In this document: in pieces, positions 45,166-56,270 of the stretch
Layout: each line of letters starts with the position of its first letter
Numbering within the stretch: the stretch's first letter is position 1
Assembly: GCF_006517275.1 (NCBI RefSeq)
Contig: NZ_CP041191.1
Coordinates: 3,281,001 to 3,345,000 of the forward strand
DNA length: 64,000 nt
Origin: Labrenzia sp. PHM005
GTDB taxonomy: Bacteria > Pseudomonadota > Alphaproteobacteria > Rhizobiales > Stappiaceae
Direction: 5' to 3'
Made by a program: the position numbers and the translations under genes
The notes under the pieces: generated by a model
What the model was told of the DNA's origin: nothing
The model's database searches: none
The model's input: only the letters and a program-made list of their open reading frames with translations

Positions 45166-45546
45166 ATGGGCAAGCCGAAGCGTGAGCGGACGCTCGCTGA
45201 CAACGAAGCTCGGGCGATGACACGGATGATTCGTGTTTCCCCCCGCAAGCTGAATCTCGTTGCTGCTGCTATCCGTGGTAAAAAAGTCGGTTCCGCGATT
45301 GCGGACCTGACATTCTCCCGCAAGCGTATCGCACAGGATGTCAAGAAAACTCTGATGTCTGCCGTTGCCAATGCGGAAAACAATCACGACCTGGACATCG
45401 ACAACCTGGTGGTTGCCGAAGCTCATGTTGGCAAAGCTTTTGTCATCAAGCGGTTCCAGCCCCGTGCACGTGGACGTGTTGGCCGGATCGAGAAGCCTTT
45501 CTCGAACCTGACGATCGTCGTGCGTGAAGTTGAGGAGAGTGCCTGA
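45166..45546 (+). CDS. rplV: 50S ribosomal protein L22
   Basis: A 126-aa exit-tunnel protein. [19 protein letters not shown] block ([20 protein letters not shown]) and the beta-hairpin [16 protein letters not shown] line the tunnel; no macrolide-type deletion is seen. Its TGA overlaps the rpsC ATG. Confidence 0.98.
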   Translation: MGKPKRERTLADNEARAMTRMIRVSPRKLNLVAAAIRGKKVGSAIADLTFSRKRIAQDVKKTLMSAVANAENNHDLDIDNLVVAEAHVGKAFVIKRFQPRARGRVGRIEKPFSNLTIVVREVEESA

Positions 45547-46277
45547 TGGGACATAAAGTTAACCCGATCGGCATGCGCCTCGGGATCAACCGCACCTGGG
45601 ATTCTCGCTGGTACGCCAACAAAAACGAATATGGCGATCTTCTGCACGAAGATTTCCGCATTCGTGAGTACCTGATGAAGGAACTCAAGCAGGCTGCGGT
45701 TTCCAAAGTGGTTATCGAGCGCCCACACAAAAAATGCCGCGTGTCCATTCACTCCGGTCGTCCGGGTGTGGTCATCGGTAAAAAGGGTGCCGACATCGAG
45801 CGTCTTCGCAAGAAGATTGCCGACATCACCAATTCCGAAGTGCATCTCAACATTGTTGAAGTGCGCAAGCCGGAAATCGACGCGACCTTGGTTGCCGCTT
45901 CGATCGCTCAGCAGCTGGAACGCCGTGTTGCTTTCCGCCGTGCCATGAAGCGGGCCGTTCAGTCCGCGATGCGTCTTGGCGCACAAGGCATCCGGATTAA
46001 CTGTGGCGGCCGTCTCGGCGGTGCGGAAATCGCGCGTATCGAATGGTACCGTGAAGGCCGCGTGCCGCTTCACACACTGCGTGCGGACATCGACTATGGT
46101 GTTGCCAGCGCTCACACAGCTTATGGCGTGTGTGGTGTGAAGGTCTGGATCTTCAAAGGCGAAATCCTCGAGCATGATCCGATGGCGTCCGAAAAACGGG
46201 CAACAGCGGGCAACGAGGGTGGAAACCAGGGTGATCGCGGCGGACGCCGGGATCGGGGCCGCGAGCGCGCAGCTTAA
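45546..46277 (+). CDS. rpsC: 30S ribosomal protein S3
   Basis: A 243-aa protein with an N-terminal KH domain ([20 protein letters not shown]) and the C-terminal mRNA-entry domain. The last 25 residues are Gly/Arg/Asp-rich, common in alphaproteobacteria. One-base overlap with rplV. Confidence 0.98.
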   Translation: MGHKVNPIGMRLGINRTWDSRWYANKNEYGDLLHEDFRIREYLMKELKQAAVSKVVIERPHKKCRVSIHSGRPGVVIGKKGADIERLRKKIADITNSEVHLNIVEVRKPEIDATLVAASIAQQLERRVAFRRAMKRAVQSAMRLGAQGIRINCGGRLGGAEIARIEWYREGRVPLHTLRADIDYGVASAHTAYGVCGVKVWIFKGEILEHDPMASEKRATAGNEGGNQGDRGGRRDRGRERAA

Positions 46278-46324
46278 TCTAAGCTGCCTGCCGCTCGTAA
46301 GAATAGAAAGACGAGAGAAGAACG

Positions 46325-46738
46325 ATGCTGCAACCGAAGCGCACTAAGTTCCGCAAGCAGCACAAGGGCCGCATCCACGGCTTGTCGAAGGGGGGGACTG
46401 ACCTCAACTTCGGCGCATTCGGTCTGAAGGCTCTGGAGCCGGAGCGGGTTACCGCTCGTCAGATCGAAGCGGCCCGTCGTGCTATGACCCGTCACATGAA
46501 ACGTGCGGGTCGTGTTTGGATCCGTATCTTCCCGGATCTGCCGGTTTCTTCGAAACCTGCTGAAGTCCGCATGGGTAAGGGTAAGGGTTCTCCGGATTAC
46601 TGGGCTTGCCGCGTCAAGCCGGGCCGGATCATGTTCGAAATTGACGGTGTGCCGGAAGACATTGCGCGTGAAGCAATGCGTCTTGCCGCTGCCAAGCTGC
46701 CGATCAAATGCCGTTTCGTTCAGCGTATCGGCGAATAA
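46325..46738 (+). CDS. rplP: 50S ribosomal protein L16
   Basis: A 137-aa protein near the A site. [16 protein letters not shown] and [19 protein letters not shown] are diagnostic. 47 nt after rpsC. Confidence 0.98.
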   Translation: MLQPKRTKFRKQHKGRIHGLSKGGTDLNFGAFGLKALEPERVTARQIEAARRAMTRHMKRAGRVWIRIFPDLPVSSKPAEVRMGKGKGSPDYWACRVKPGRIMFEIDGVPEDIAREAMRLAAAKLPIKCRFVQRIGE

Positions 46739-46759
46739 GGCAGGCCAGGAGAGACAGCC

Positions 46760-46960
46760 ATGAAGGCGACCGATGTACGGGCTAAGACCCTCGACGAGCT
46801 CCGCACAGAGCTTGAGGGCCTGAAGAAAGAGCAGTTCAACCTGCGCTTCCAGAAGGCTACGGGTCAGCTTGAAAACACCGCACGAGTCCGGCAGATCCGC
46901 CGTGATATCGCGCGTATCCAGACGATCATGCGCGAAAAGCGCGTGTCGGCGACCGCATAA
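46760..46960 (+). CDS. rpmC: 50S ribosomal protein L29
   Basis: A 66-aa two-helix protein next to L23 at the tunnel exit. [20 protein letters not shown] and the end [14 protein letters not shown] are typical. Confidence 0.97.
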   Translation: MKATDVRAKTLDELRTELEGLKKEQFNLRFQKATGQLENTARVRQIRRDIARIQTIMREKRVSATA

Positions 46961-46972
46961 GGAGACGGATCT

Positions 46973-47203
46973 ATGCCAAAGCGTATCCTGCAGGGCACCG
47001 TTGTCAGCGACGCCAATGACAAAACGGTGACGGTAAACGTGGAGCGCCGCTTCACACACCCGCTGCTGAAAAAGACTGTGCGCCGGACTAAGAAGTACCG
47101 CGCACACGATGAAAGCAACCAATACAAGGTTGGCGACTCTGTTCAGATTGAAGAGTGTGCGCCGATCTCGAAAAACAAACGTTGGACAGTGGTTACTCAG
47201 TAA
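46973..47203 (+). CDS. rpsQ: 30S ribosomal protein S17
   Basis: A 76-aa OB-fold assembly protein. [20 protein letters not shown] and [19 protein letters not shown] are diagnostic. 12 nt after rpmC. Confidence 0.98.
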   Translation: MPKRILQGTVVSDANDKTVTVNVERRFTHPLLKKTVRRTKKYRAHDESNQYKVGDSVQIEECAPISKNKRWTVVTQ

Positions 47204-47271
47204 CCACGCTCCATGTGTGAGCATCAGGCGCCCGCAAACGGTGCGCCGATAGAAGAACAAGGCAGCCAGTC

Positions 47272-47640
47272 ATGATTCAGATGCAAACAAACCTCGACGT
47301 CGCGGATAACTCCGGCGCTCGTCGTGTCATGTGCATCAAAGTGCTCGGTGGCTCCAAGCGGAAATATGCCTCTGTTGGCGACATCATCGTTGTGTCAGTC
47401 AAAGAAGCTATTCCACGGGGCCGCGTTAAAAAGGGCGACGTGATGAAGGCTGTCGTCGTGCGCACGGCAAAGGATATCCGCCGTCCCGATGGCAGCGTGA
47501 TCCGGTTCGACCGCAATGCGGCCGTGCTGGTCAATAACAACAAGGAGCCGGTCGGCACCCGTATTTTCGGACCAGTGCCGCGTGAACTCCGCGCTAAGAA
47601 CCATATGAAAATCATTTCGCTGGCGCCGGAGGTGCTCTGA
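47272..47640 (+). CDS. rplN: 50S ribosomal protein L14
   Basis: A 122-aa protein at the subunit interface, start of the spc series. [20 protein letters not shown] is unmistakable. 68 nt after rpsQ; its TGA overlaps the rplX ATG. Confidence 0.99.
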   Translation: MIQMQTNLDVADNSGARRVMCIKVLGGSKRKYASVGDIIVVSVKEAIPRGRVKKGDVMKAVVVRTAKDIRRPDGSVIRFDRNAAVLVNNNKEPVGTRIFGPVPRELRAKNHMKIISLAPEVL

Positions 47641-47957
47641 TGGCTGCGAAAATCAAAAAAGGCGATACGGTGGTCGTACTGACCGGCCGTGATAAGGGCA
47701 AGTCTGGCGAAGTCGTTCAGATCCTGCCGGCCGACAACAAAGCACTGGTACGCGGCATCAACATGGTTCGCCGTCACCAGAAGCAGACCCAGACCCAGGA
47801 AGCTGGCATCGTTTCTAAGGAAGCGCCGATCCATCTTTCCAACATCGCTCTTGCCGATCCAAAAGACGGTAAAGCGACACGCGTCGGCTTCAAAGTGCAG
47901 GACGATGGTGCCAAGGTCCGTGTGGCCAAGCGTTCGGGAGACCTGATCGATGGCTGA
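47640..47957 (+). CDS. rplX: 50S ribosomal protein L24
   Basis: A 105-aa assembly initiator with a KOW motif ([20 protein letters not shown]). Overlaps rplN by 1 nt and rplE by 8 nt. Confidence 0.98.
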   Translation: MAAKIKKGDTVVVLTGRDKGKSGEVVQILPADNKALVRGINMVRRHQKQTQTQEAGIVSKEAPIHLSNIALADPKDGKATRVGFKVQDDGAKVRVAKRSGDLIDG

Positions 47958-48507
47958 GACCTCTTACGTGCCGCGTCTTAAGACGCACTACGACGAAGTC
48001 GTGCGCAAGCAGCTTCAGGAAAAATTCGAGTATGCGAACGTTATGCAGGTTCCGCAGCTTGAAAAAATCGTCCTGAACATTGGTGTTGGCGAAGCAGTGG
48101 GCGATTCCAAGAAAGCCCGTATCGCTGCTGAAGATCTGGCTGCAATTGCTGGTCAGAAGCCAGTCATCACCAAGGCGAAAAAATCCATCGCGACCTTCAA
48201 GGTCCGCGAAGGCATGCCGCTTGGTTCGAAGGTGACACTGCGCCGTCAGCAGATGTTCGAATTTCTCGATCGTCTGATCACCATCGCGCTGCCGCGTGTT
48301 CGTGACTTCCGTGGCCTGAACCCGAAGAGCTTCGACGGCCGTGGCAACTACGCCATGGGCATCAAAGAGCACATCGTGTTCCCGGAAATCGAGTACGACA
48401 AGGTCGACCAGATCTGGGGTATGGACATCATCGTCTGCACCACGGCGCCGACCGATGACGAGGCGCGCGAGCTTCTGCGTGCTTTCAACTTCCCGTTCAC
48501 GAAATAA
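47950..48507 (+). CDS. rplE: 50S ribosomal protein L5
   Basis: A 185-aa 5S-rRNA-binding protein of the central protuberance. [19 protein letters not shown] and [19 protein letters not shown] are diagnostic. It starts inside the last codons of rplX. Confidence 0.98.
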   Translation: MAETSYVPRLKTHYDEVVRKQLQEKFEYANVMQVPQLEKIVLNIGVGEAVGDSKKARIAAEDLAAIAGQKPVITKAKKSIATFKVREGMPLGSKVTLRRQQMFEFLDRLITIALPRVRDFRGLNPKSFDGRGNYAMGIKEHIVFPEIEYDKVDQIWGMDIIVCTTAPTDDEARELLRAFNFPFTK

Positions 48508-48528
48508 CGGGCAAGGAAGGAAAACACG

Positions 48529-48834
48529 ATGGCGAAGAAAAGCGCAGTCGAAAAGAACAAGCGTCGCGAGAAGCTTGTCAAGAAATACGCCGAGAAGCGT
48601 GCCGCTCTGAAAGCTATGGCCAAGGACGCAACCTTGAGCCCTGAAGAGCAGTTCAATGCCCGCCTGAAGCTGGCCAAATTGCCGCGGAACTCCGCGCCGA
48701 ACCGCGTTCGCAACCGTTGCGAAGTGTCCGGCCGTCCGCGCGGTTATTACCGCAAGCTGAAGATGTCGCGTATTGCGCTTCGTGAACTGGGTTCTCTGGG
48801 TAAGATCCCGGGCCTGGTCAAGTCGAGCTGGTAA
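48529..48834 (+). CDS. rpsN: 30S ribosomal protein S14
   Basis: A 101-aa long-form S14 without the CxxC zinc pairs (C- type). [20 protein letters not shown] is the C-terminal signature. 21 nt after rplE. Confidence 0.98.
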   Translation: MAKKSAVEKNKRREKLVKKYAEKRAALKAMAKDATLSPEEQFNARLKLAKLPRNSAPNRVRNRCEVSGRPRGYYRKLKMSRIALRELGSLGKIPGLVKSSW

Positions 48835-48846
48835 GGAGAAACTCCG

Positions 48847-49245
48847 ATGGCAATTTCTGATCCGTTGGGGGATATGCTGACCCGGATTCGCAACGCGCAA
48901 ATGCGTCGCAAGAACAAGGTCAGTTCACCAAATTCCAAATTGCGCGCACACGTACTTGATGTGCTTGCAAAAGAAGGGTACATCCGTGGCTACACCACGG
49001 TTGAATACGAGGGCGGTAAGTCCGAGTTGGAAATCGAACTGAAGTATTTCGACGGTGAACCGGTGATTCGCACGATTGAGCGCGTTTCCAAGCCGGGCCG
49101 CCGCGTGTACTCATCGGTGAAAAACATCCCGCATGTCTCTAATGGGCTGGGCGTGTCGATCATTTCGACTCCGCGCGGTGTCATGAGCGACCATCAGGCG
49201 CGGGACGAAAACGTAGGTGGCGAGGTACTGTGTCGCGTCTTCTGA
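48847..49245 (+). CDS. rpsH: 30S ribosomal protein S8
   Basis: A 132-aa 16S rRNA-binding protein. [20 protein letters not shown] and [20 protein letters not shown] match the family. In E. coli S8 represses the spc operon. Confidence 0.98.
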   Translation: MAISDPLGDMLTRIRNAQMRRKNKVSSPNSKLRAHVLDVLAKEGYIRGYTTVEYEGGKSELEIELKYFDGEPVIRTIERVSKPGRRVYSSVKNIPHVSNGLGVSIISTPRGVMSDHQARDENVGGEVLCRVF

Positions 49246-49286
49246 TGCGGCATTCTCGCTGTTAAAACAACGACAAGGTTGGTCAA

Positions 49287-49820
49287 ATGTCTCGTATTGG
49301 CAAAAAGCCAGTCCCCGTGCCGAGCGGGGTAACGGCATCGATCGACGGTCAGACAGTCTCGATCAAGGGCCCGAAAGGCGAAAAGTCTTTCGTGCTCAAT
49401 GATCTTGTTCTGGCCGAAATGACTGATGACGGGATCAAAATCGATCCGCGTAACAACTCCAAGCCGGCTCGCTCCATGTGGGGCATGAGCCGCACCATGG
49501 TTCTGAACCTGATCACCGGCGTGACCGAAGGCTTCAAAAAAGACCTCGCGATCACTGGTGTTGGTTACCGTGCTCAGGTTCAAGGTCAAAACCTTCAGCT
49601 GGCGCTTGGTTTCTCGCATGATGTTGTCTATCCGATCCCGGAAGGCATCGAAATCAAGTGCGCGAAACCGACGGAAATCAGCGTTTCTGGTACCGACAAA
49701 CAACGTGTCGGTCAGGTCGCAGCTGAAATCCGCGAATTCCGCCCGCCGGAGCCGTACAAAGGCAAAGGCGTTCGTTATGCAGACGAGTTCATCGTCCGCA
49801 AAGAAGGCAAGAAGAAGTAA
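49287..49820 (+). CDS. rplF: 50S ribosomal protein L6
   Basis: A 177-aa protein with two repeated domains near the factor-binding site. [17 protein letters not shown] and the end [19 protein letters not shown] are typical. 41 nt after rpsH. Confidence 0.98.
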   Translation: MSRIGKKPVPVPSGVTASIDGQTVSIKGPKGEKSFVLNDLVLAEMTDDGIKIDPRNNSKPARSMWGMSRTMVLNLITGVTEGFKKDLAITGVGYRAQVQGQNLQLALGFSHDVVYPIPEGIEIKCAKPTEISVSGTDKQRVGQVAAEIREFRPPEPYKGKGVRYADEFIVRKEGKKK

Positions 49821-49832
49821 CGGACCAGGATC

Positions 49833-50195
49833 ATGGCGAACAGCAAACAAGCTTTCGAACGCCGCCGCGATCGCGTGCGCCGTTCAGTCAAGAAAGCCGC
49901 GAACGGTCGTCCGCGCCTTTCTATCTTCCGCTCGTCGAAGCAGATCTACGCCCAGATCATCGACGACGCGCAGGGACATACAATTGTCTCCGCTTCTACG
50001 ATCGAAACAGATCTCAAGGGCAGCCTGAAAACGGGCGCCGATGTGTCTGCAGCTGCAGCCGTTGGCAAGCTTGTTGCCGAGCGTGCAGCCGCCGCCGGTG
50101 TCAAGCAGGTCGTGTTCGACCGTGGCGGGTACCAGTATCATGGGCGTGTTAAAGCGCTCGCCGATGCCGCCCGCGAAGGTGGACTTGAATTCTGA
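49833..50195 (+). CDS. rplR: 50S ribosomal protein L18
   Basis: A 120-aa 5S-rRNA-binding protein with a basic N-terminal tail. [20 protein letters not shown] and [20 protein letters not shown] are diagnostic. Confidence 0.98.
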   Translation: MANSKQAFERRRDRVRRSVKKAANGRPRLSIFRSSKQIYAQIIDDAQGHTIVSASTIETDLKGSLKTGADVSAAAAVGKLVAERAAAAGVKQVVFDRGGYQYHGRVKALADAAREGGLEF

Positions 50196-50236
50196 CCAGC
50201 GCCCGTTGGCGCTCTTAAGTACGGAAGACGTATAAA

Positions 50237-50803
50237 ATGGCGAGACAGGATAATCGCGATCGCGACGAGCGAGACAGCGAATTCGTCGACAAGCTCGTAC
50301 ACATCAACCGCGTGGCCAAAGTGGTCAAGGGTGGCCGTCGCTTCGGCTTCGCAGCCCTCGTTGTTGTTGGTGACCAAAAGGGCCGTGTCGGCTTCGGTCA
50401 TGGTAAAGCACGTGAAGTGCCGGAAGCCATCCGGAAAGCAACTGAAGCTGCAAAGCGCACGATGATTCGTGTACCGCTGCGCGAAGGCCGGACGCTCCAC
50501 CACGATGTGGAAGGCCGTCACGGCGCTGGTAAGGTTCTGCTGCGTGCAGCACCGGCCGGTACCGGTATCATCGCAGGTGGTCCGATGCGTGCGGTTTTTG
50601 AAACACTTGGCGTTCAGGACGTTGTGGCAAAGTCTCTGGGGACTTCCAACCCCTACAACATGGTTCGTGCGACTTTCAACGCGCTGACCAAAGAAGACAG
50701 CCCGCGCTCCGTTGCTGCCCGCCGTGGCCTTAAGGTCTCTGTGTTGCAGTCCCGGCGTCGTGACAACAACGAAGAGGCGGCTCCGGCTGCTGCTGAGGGT
50801 TGA
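50237..50803 (+). CDS. rpsE: 30S ribosomal protein S5
   Basis: A 188-aa protein at the mRNA entry and accuracy centre. [20 protein letters not shown] and [19 protein letters not shown] are diagnostic. The spectinomycin loop (VVKGGRR) is unmutated. Confidence 0.98.
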   Translation: MARQDNRDRDERDSEFVDKLVHINRVAKVVKGGRRFGFAALVVVGDQKGRVGFGHGKAREVPEAIRKATEAAKRTMIRVPLREGRTLHHDVEGRHGAGKVLLRAAPAGTGIIAGGPMRAVFETLGVQDVVAKSLGTSNPYNMVRATFNALTKEDSPRSVAARRGLKVSVLQSRRRDNNEEAAPAAAEG

Positions 50804-50844
50804 CCTTAGCGGCGCGAGCCACCAGCTGAATGAGGGTTAGTTCC

Positions 50845-51042
50845 ATGGCGAACACCGAAAAGACTGTTACGGTCGAACAGATCGGCAGCCCGCTGCGCCG
50901 TCCTAAGGACCAGCGCGCGACGCTCGTCGGTCTCGGCCTGAACAAGATGCACCGCCGTTCCACACTGAAGGACACTCCTGAAGTGCGCGGCATGATCAAT
51001 AAGGTCCAGCATCTCGTTCGCGTCGTCGAAGACAACGCGTAA
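50845..51042 (+). CDS. rpmD: 50S ribosomal protein L30
   Basis: A 65-aa protein: [20 protein letters not shown] then [20 protein letters not shown]. Start ATG 50845 follows GAGG; an upstream in-frame ATG at 50830 is less likely. Confidence 0.96.
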   Translation: MANTEKTVTVEQIGSPLRRPKDQRATLVGLGLNKMHRRSTLKDTPEVRGMINKVQHLVRVVEDNA

Positions 51043-51061
51043 GGGGTGAGGAGATAAAGAC

Positions 51062-51529
51062 ATGAAGCTCAACGAACTTCGTGACAACGAAGGTGCCTCC
51101 CCGGAGCGCACACGCGTTGGCCGCGGTATCGGCTCTGGCAAAGGCAAGACCGGTGGACGTGGTGTTAAAGGTCAAAAGTCCCGCTCTGGTGTAGCGATCA
51201 AGGGCTTTGAAGGCGGTCAGATGCCGCTTCACCGCCGTCTGCCAAAGCGCGGCTTTACGAACATTTTCGCCAAGGACTACAGCACTGTGTCCGTCGGCCG
51301 TGTTCAAAAGGCAATCGACGCTGGTAAGCTGAACGCTTCTGAGACGGTGACCGTCGAAGCGCTGAAGGCTGCAGGCGTGGTCAAGCGGGTCCGTGATGGC
51401 GTCCGCATCGTTGCCAACGGTGAACTCACCGCGGCAGTGACCTTTGAAGTTGCCGGTGCCTCCAAAGGCGCTGTAGCAGCGATTGAAAAAGCAGGCGGCA
51501 AAGTCGCCGTTCTGGGAGCTCAGGCTTAA
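51062..51529 (+). CDS. rplO: 50S ribosomal protein L15
   Basis: A 155-aa late-assembly protein with a Gly/Lys/Arg-rich N-terminus ([20 protein letters not shown]) and a globular C-terminal domain. 49 nt before secY. Confidence 0.98.
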   Translation: MKLNELRDNEGASPERTRVGRGIGSGKGKTGGRGVKGQKSRSGVAIKGFEGGQMPLHRRLPKRGFTNIFAKDYSTVSVGRVQKAIDAGKLNASETVTVEALKAAGVVKRVRDGVRIVANGELTAAVTFEVAGASKGAVAAIEKAGGKVAVLGAQA

Positions 51530-51578
51530 CAGCCTGGGCTTTTCCCATTTGTCAGCAAGCATCCGACCGGAGTAGGGC

Positions 51579-52910
51579 ATGGCATCGGCCGCCGAGCAAC
51601 TGGCGTCAAATCTAAATTTCTCAGCTTTCGCCAAGGCTGAAGAACTCAAAAAGCGCATCTGGTTCACGCTAGGGGCGCTTTTGGTTTATCGACTGGGCAC
51701 TTACATTCCGATGCCCGGGATCAATCCGGAAGCCTTTGCGCAGGCCTTTAGTCAGGCCCAGTCCGGTATCATCGGCATGTTCAACATGTTTGCCGGTGGT
51801 GCGGTTGAGCGCATGGCGATTTTCGCCCTCGGCATCATGCCGTACATCTCCGCCTCCATTATCATGCAGCTGATGACGACCGTCGTTCCGACGCTCGAGC
51901 AGCTGAAGAAGGAAGGCGAGCAGGGCCGGAAAGTCATCAACCAGTACACCCGCTACGGCACCGTGATTCTGGCTGCGTTCCAGGCTTATGGCATTGCGGT
52001 TGGCCTGGAAGGCGCGACTAATGTTGTCACCGATCCGGGTTGGTTCTTCCGCGCATCGACGGTGATTACGCTGGTTGGCGGCACCATGTTCCTGATGTGG
52101 CTGGGTGAGCAAATCACTGCCCGCGGCATTGGTAACGGTATTTCGCTGATCATTTTCGCCGGCATTGTCGCAGGTCTTCCGTCAGCGATCGTACAGACAC
52201 TTGAACTTGGCCGTCAGGGATCCCTGGCGACTGGTATCATTCTGGCCGTTATTCTGCTGGCAGTTGTCGTGATTGCGCTGATCGTGTTCATGGAACGGGC
52301 GCAACGCCGTCTCTTGATCCAGTATCCGAAGCGTCAGATGGGCAATCGGATGTTCGAGGGCAATACCTCGTTCCTGCCGCTGAAGCTCAACACGGCCGGC
52401 GTTATTCCGCCGATCTTCGCATCTTCACTCCTGTTGGTTCCGGCAACGATCTCCGGGTTTAATGCCGGTGGAGGTAACGATGTGCTGACCACCATCACAG
52501 CGCTTCTTGGCCATGGCCAGCCGTTGTTCATGGTGTTCTATGCCGCAATGATCATCTTCTTCTGCTTCTTCTACACAGCGATTGTTTTCAATCCGAGCGA
52601 TACGGCTGACAATCTGAAGAAGCATGGCGGCTTCATTCCGGGCATCCGTCCGGGTGAGCGGACAGCGCAATACATTGACCATGTGTTAACCCGGATTACT
52701 GTCGTTGGTGCAATTTACATCACCATCGTTTGTCTATTACCCGAATTCCTCATTTCGGCGACCGGCGTTCCGTTCTATTTCGGGGGGACATCCTTGTTGA
52801 TTGTCGTGAGCGTGACAATGGATACCGTATCTCAGATCCAGGGTCATTTGCTGGCGCATCAATATGAAGGGCTGGTGAAGAAAGCGAAACTTAGGGGGAG
52901 ACGCCGATGA
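51579..52910 (+). CDS. secY: preprotein translocase subunit SecY
   Basis: A 443-aa protein with ten membrane helices forming the SecYEG channel. [28 protein letters not shown] (plug and gate area) and [16 protein letters not shown] are diagnostic. Its TGA overlaps the adk ATG by 4 nt. Confidence 0.99.
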   Translation: MASAAEQLASNLNFSAFAKAEELKKRIWFTLGALLVYRLGTYIPMPGINPEAFAQAFSQAQSGIIGMFNMFAGGAVERMAIFALGIMPYISASIIMQLMTTVVPTLEQLKKEGEQGRKVINQYTRYGTVILAAFQAYGIAVGLEGATNVVTDPGWFFRASTVITLVGGTMFLMWLGEQITARGIGNGISLIIFAGIVAGLPSAIVQTLELGRQGSLATGIILAVILLAVVVIALIVFMERAQRRLLIQYPKRQMGNRMFEGNTSFLPLKLNTAGVIPPIFASSLLLVPATISGFNAGGGNDVLTTITALLGHGQPLFMVFYAAMIIFFCFFYTAIVFNPSDTADNLKKHGGFIPGIRPGERTAQYIDHVLTRITVVGAIYITIVCLLPEFLISATGVPFYFGGTSLLIVVSVTMDTVSQIQGHLLAHQYEGLVKKAKLRGRRR

Positions 52911-53503
52911 GGCTCATTCTGGTTGGACCGCCAGGTGCGGGGAAGGGGACACAGGCTGCGCGGCTTGTTGAGAAATATGGAATTCCTCAACTGTCGACAG
53001 GTGACATGCTGCGCGCAGCTGTTGCAGCCGAAACCCCGGTTGGTCTGAAGGCCAAAGCGGTTATGGATGCTGGCGGACTGGTGTCGGATGACATCGTTGT
53101 CGGCATCATCCGGGACCGTATCGCCGAAGACGACGCCAAAAAGGGGTTCATCCTGGATGGCTTCCCACGGACACTGGCCCAAGCAGAAGCGCTTGATCAG
53201 ATGCTCACCGAAAACAGCTTGACGCTGAACAGCGTTGTTGAGCTTCGGGTCGATCAGACCAAACTGGTCGACCGGATCATCAACCGGGCTGAAGAAGCAA
53301 AGGCTGCCGGTCAGCCGGTCCGCAAGGACGACGACCCGGAAGTCTTTAAGCAGCGTCTTGAGGCGTATAACCGCGATACCGCTGTTGTGGTGCCTTACTA
53401 CGAGAAAACAGGCCTCCTGTCGGTAATCGATGGCATGCAGTCAATCGATGACGTAACGGCTTCGGTTAATTCCGTTCTTCAGGGACTTGACGAGAACGTT
53501 TAG
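52907..53503 (+). CDS. adk: adenylate kinase
   Basis: A 198-aa enzyme interconverting ATP, ADP and AMP. The P-loop is [11 protein letters not shown] (residues 7-17), the AMP site [10 protein letters not shown] and the [13 protein letters not shown] motif are present. The LID is short, without a zinc finger. Adk coupled to secY is the standard alphaproteobacterial order. Confidence 0.98.
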   Translation: MRLILVGPPGAGKGTQAARLVEKYGIPQLSTGDMLRAAVAAETPVGLKAKAVMDAGGLVSDDIVVGIIRDRIAEDDAKKGFILDGFPRTLAQAEALDQMLTENSLTLNSVVELRVDQTKLVDRIINRAEEAKAAGQPVRKDDDPEVFKQRLEAYNRDTAVVVPYYEKTGLLSVIDGMQSIDDVTASVNSVLQGLDENV

Positions 53504-53538
53504 AGCCGGTAAACGACCCGCTCTAGCTTACAGTTCAG

Positions 53539-53562
53539 CCGGTTCCATGCCCATGGGACCGG
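53539..53562 (+). other. hairpin 1 of the adk-rpsM gap
   Basis: CCGGTTCCAT and ATGGGACCGG form a 10-bp stem with one wobble pair and a GCCC loop. It is the first of three tandem stems before rpsM. Confidence 0.6.
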
Positions 53563-53571
53563 CATTGTCTG

Positions 53572-53594
53572 TGCCGGGTCTGACCCGGCATTTT
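53572..53594 (+). terminator. terminator-like hairpin 2 of the adk-rpsM gap
   Basis: TGCCGGGT and ACCCGGCA form an 8-bp stem with a CTG loop, directly followed by TTTT. This matches a short intrinsic terminator. Confidence 0.65.
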
Positions 53595-53598
53595 CGTA

Positions 53599-53637
53599 CC
53601 CCGCAAGGGCCGGCCTCCACCGGACGCGGGGCTTTTT
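53599..53637 (+). terminator. terminator-like hairpin 3 of the adk-rpsM gap
   Basis: CCCCGC and GCGGGG enclose an inner CCGG/CCGG stem, followed by C and five T. It ends 47 nt before the rpsM start, too close for a full promoter in between, so attenuation is more likely than complete termination. Confidence 0.6.
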
Positions 53638-53684
53638 GAAACGCGATCTGGTTTCGGCTGGACCGCAAAAACATGGAGATCAAC

Positions 53685-54053
53685 GTGGCACGTATTGCTG
53701 GCGTTAACATCCCGACGAACAAGCGCGTTGTCATCGCGCTTCAGTACATTCACGGCATTGGTGCGAAATTCGCCCAGGAAATCATCGAAAAGAACAACAT
53801 CGATGCTGCCCGCCGTGTAAACGAGCTTTCTGACGCAGAAGTCCTGCAGATCCGTGAAACCATCGACCGTGACTACATGGTTGAGGGTGATCTGCGCCGT
53901 GACACTGCAATGAACATCAAACGTTTGATGGACCTTGGCTGCTACCGCGGCCTGCGTCACCGTCGCGGCCTTCCGGTTCGTGGTCAGCGGACGCACACAA
54001 ACGCACGTACCCGTAAGGGTCCGGCGAAGCCGATCGCTGGTAAGAAGAAATAA
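53685..54053 (+). CDS. rpsM: 30S ribosomal protein S13
   Basis: A 122-aa head protein. [20 protein letters not shown] is the family start. GTG 53685 is chosen because GGAG lies 6 nt upstream; an ATG four codons earlier overlaps that site. C-terminal [19 protein letters not shown] is typical. First gene of the alpha series. Confidence 0.97.
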   Translation: MARIAGVNIPTNKRVVIALQYIHGIGAKFAQEIIEKNNIDAARRVNELSDAEVLQIRETIDRDYMVEGDLRRDTAMNIKRLMDLGCYRGLRHRRGLPVRGQRTHTNARTRKGPAKPIAGKKK

Positions 54054-54122
54054 TCATAACCTCGATTGGTGGTGGAGCTGCCGGAATTACGGCAGTGACG
54101 AGATCAAAACAAGGATACAAGA

Positions 54123-54512
54123 ATGGCTAAAGATACGACGCGCGTGCGTCGCCGCGAGCGCAAGAATATCTCTTCTGGCGTTGCGCATGTGAACTCTACG
54201 TTCAACAACACCATGATCACGATCACGGACGCTCAGGGAAATGCGATTTCCTGGTCTTCCGCCGGTGCACTCGGTTTCAAAGGCTCCCGTAAGTCTACAC
54301 CGTATGCTGCGCAGGTTGCCGCTGAAGATGCTGCCAAGAAAGCTGCTGAACACGGCATGCGTACTCTCGAAGTTGAAGTCCGTGGTCCAGGTTCTGGTCG
54401 TGAATCTGCTCTGCGCGCGTTGCAGGCTGCTGGTTTCCTCATCACGTCCATCCGTGACGTGACGCCGATTCCGCACAATGGCTGCCGTCCGCGCAAGCGC
54501 CGCCGCGTCTAA
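54123..54512 (+). CDS. rpsK: 30S ribosomal protein S11
   Basis: A 129-aa platform protein. [20 protein letters not shown] and [15 protein letters not shown] are diagnostic. rpsD, which often follows in other phyla, is absent here. Confidence 0.98.
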   Translation: MAKDTTRVRRRERKNISSGVAHVNSTFNNTMITITDAQGNAISWSSAGALGFKGSRKSTPYAAQVAAEDAAKKAAEHGMRTLEVEVRGPGSGRESALRALQAAGFLITSIRDVTPIPHNGCRPRKRRRV

Positions 54513-54604
54513 GGCTTTCCAGCTTTAGGTACCTGTTTCTCCAAATGGCAAAGAATTGCCCGGCATTGAATTGAACCGGGCGGGATAGCCGAAGGGACGA
54601 AAAC

Positions 54605-55627
54605 GTGACCATTCAAAAAAACTGGCAAGAACTGATCAAGCCGACCAAGCTCGAGATCAAGCCGGGTGAAGATCCGCGCTTCTTGGCAACTGTTGTTGCC
54701 GAGCCGCTTGAGCGTGGCTATGGCCTGACCTTGGGCAATGCTCTGCGCCGGATTCTGCTGTCTTCCCTTCAAGGTGCAGCAGTAACTGCGGTTCAGATCG
54801 ACGGCGTTCTGCACGAGTTTTCCTCGATCCCAGGCGTGCGTGAAGATGTCACCGACATCGTTCTCAACATCAAGGAAATCGCCATCCGTATGGAAGGTGA
54901 AGGCCCTAAGCGCATGGTTGTGCGTAAGCAGGGACCTGGTGTTGTGACCGCAGGTGACATCCAGACCGTTGGCGACGTGGAAGTGCTCAATCCAGAGCTG
55001 GTGCTGTGCACCCTGGATGAAGGTTCAGAAATCCGCATGGAGTTCACTGTCAACACAGGCAAGGGCTATCATTCGTCAGACCGGAACCGTCCGGAAGACG
55101 CGCCGATTGGCTTGATCCCTGTCGACAGCCTCTATTCTCCGGTCAAGAAGGTCTCCTACAAGGTGGAAAACACCCGTGAAGGCCAGGTTCTTGACTATGA
55201 CAAGCTGACCCTGACTGTCGAAACCGATGGTTCCGTCAAACCGGATGATGCCGTGGCTTTCGCCGCACGCATTCTGCAGGATCAGCTCTCCATCTTCGTC
55301 AACTTCGAAGAGCCGCAGCGTGAAGTCGCCGAGGACACTGTCCCGGAACTGGCGTTCAATCCGGCGCTTTTGAAGAAGGTCGACGAACTGGAACTGTCTG
55401 TCCGGTCTGCAAACTGCCTGAAGAACGACAATATCGTGTATATTGGCGATCTCATTCAGAAGACCGAAGCGGAAATGCTGCGGACGCCGAATTTCGGCCG
55501 CAAGTCGCTCAACGAAATCAAGGAAGTTCTCGCCCAGATGGGTCTCCATCTCGGTATGGAAGTTGCCAACTGGCCGCCAGAGAACATCGACGATCTCGCC
55601 AAGCGTTACGAAGATCATCAGTATTAA
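54605..55627 (+). CDS. rpoA: DNA-directed RNA polymerase subunit alpha
   Basis: A 340-aa assembly and promoter-contact subunit. [20 protein letters not shown] and [19 protein letters not shown] belong to the N-terminal dimerisation domain; [20 protein letters not shown] to [15 protein letters not shown] is the C-terminal domain. The start is GTG 54605. Confidence 0.99.
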   Translation: MTIQKNWQELIKPTKLEIKPGEDPRFLATVVAEPLERGYGLTLGNALRRILLSSLQGAAVTAVQIDGVLHEFSSIPGVREDVTDIVLNIKEIAIRMEGEGPKRMVVRKQGPGVVTAGDIQTVGDVEVLNPELVLCTLDEGSEIRMEFTVNTGKGYHSSDRNRPEDAPIGLIPVDSLYSPVKKVSYKVENTREGQVLDYDKLTLTVETDGSVKPDDAVAFAARILQDQLSIFVNFEEPQREVAEDTVPELAFNPALLKKVDELELSVRSANCLKNDNIVYIGDLIQKTEAEMLRTPNFGRKSLNEIKEVLAQMGLHLGMEVANWPPENIDDLAKRYEDHQY

Positions 55628-55707
55628 GGGCGTACGCGTCCTAACGGAGCAACCGGGCAAGTGCTTTAAACAAAGAGCAGACTGCCTGAAAGACAAAGGA
55701 GAGGGCC

Positions 55708-56133
55708 ATGCGCCACGGTAAATCCGGCCGCAAGCTCAACCGGACCGCTAGCCACCGCAAGGCTATGTTCGCGAACATGGCAGCGTCGCTGATCAAGCAC
55801 GAACAGATCGTTACGACCTTGCCGAAGGCTAAAGAAATGAAGCCGATCATCGACAAGCTCATCACCTTGGGCAAGCGCGGTGATCTTCATGCACGCCGCC
55901 AGGCAATTTCGCAGATTCGCGACGTTGCTATGGTCAAGAAGCTGTTTGACACGCTGGGTGAGCGCTACAAGGACCGTCAGGGCGGTTACTCGCGCGTTCT
56001 CAAAGCTGGTTTCCGTTATGGAGATAACGCTCCGATGGCCGTCATCGAGCTGATCGACCGGGACCCGGAAGCACGTGGCGCTGAAGACCGCGCGCGTGTT
56101 GAAGCTGAAGAAGCGGCTGAAAACGCAGCGTAA
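55708..56133 (+). CDS. rplQ: 50S ribosomal protein L17
   Basis: A 141-aa protein ending the cluster. [20 protein letters not shown] and [20 protein letters not shown] are diagnostic. An acidic C-terminal tail is present. A good terminator follows. Confidence 0.98.
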   Translation: MRHGKSGRKLNRTASHRKAMFANMAASLIKHEQIVTTLPKAKEMKPIIDKLITLGKRGDLHARRQAISQIRDVAMVKKLFDTLGERYKDRQGGYSRVLKAGFRYGDNAPMAVIELIDRDPEARGAEDRARVEAEEAAENAA

Positions 56134-56155
56134 GTCGTACGACTTTCGTTTCAGG

Positions 56156-56184
56156 AAAGGCGGGCTATCAGGCCCGCCTTTTTT
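56156..56184 (+). terminator. intrinsic terminator of the ribosomal super-cluster
   Basis: AAAGGCGGGC and GCCCGCCTTT form a 10-bp stem with a 6-nt loop and a run of six T. Confidence 0.92.
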
Positions 56185-56270
56185 GTTGCGATTTTTTCGG
56201 ATGGTCGCGATCTAGCGATTGCAATCGCCACATTATCAATACTTTAACGGTCACTGGGTAGTTTTCTCCC

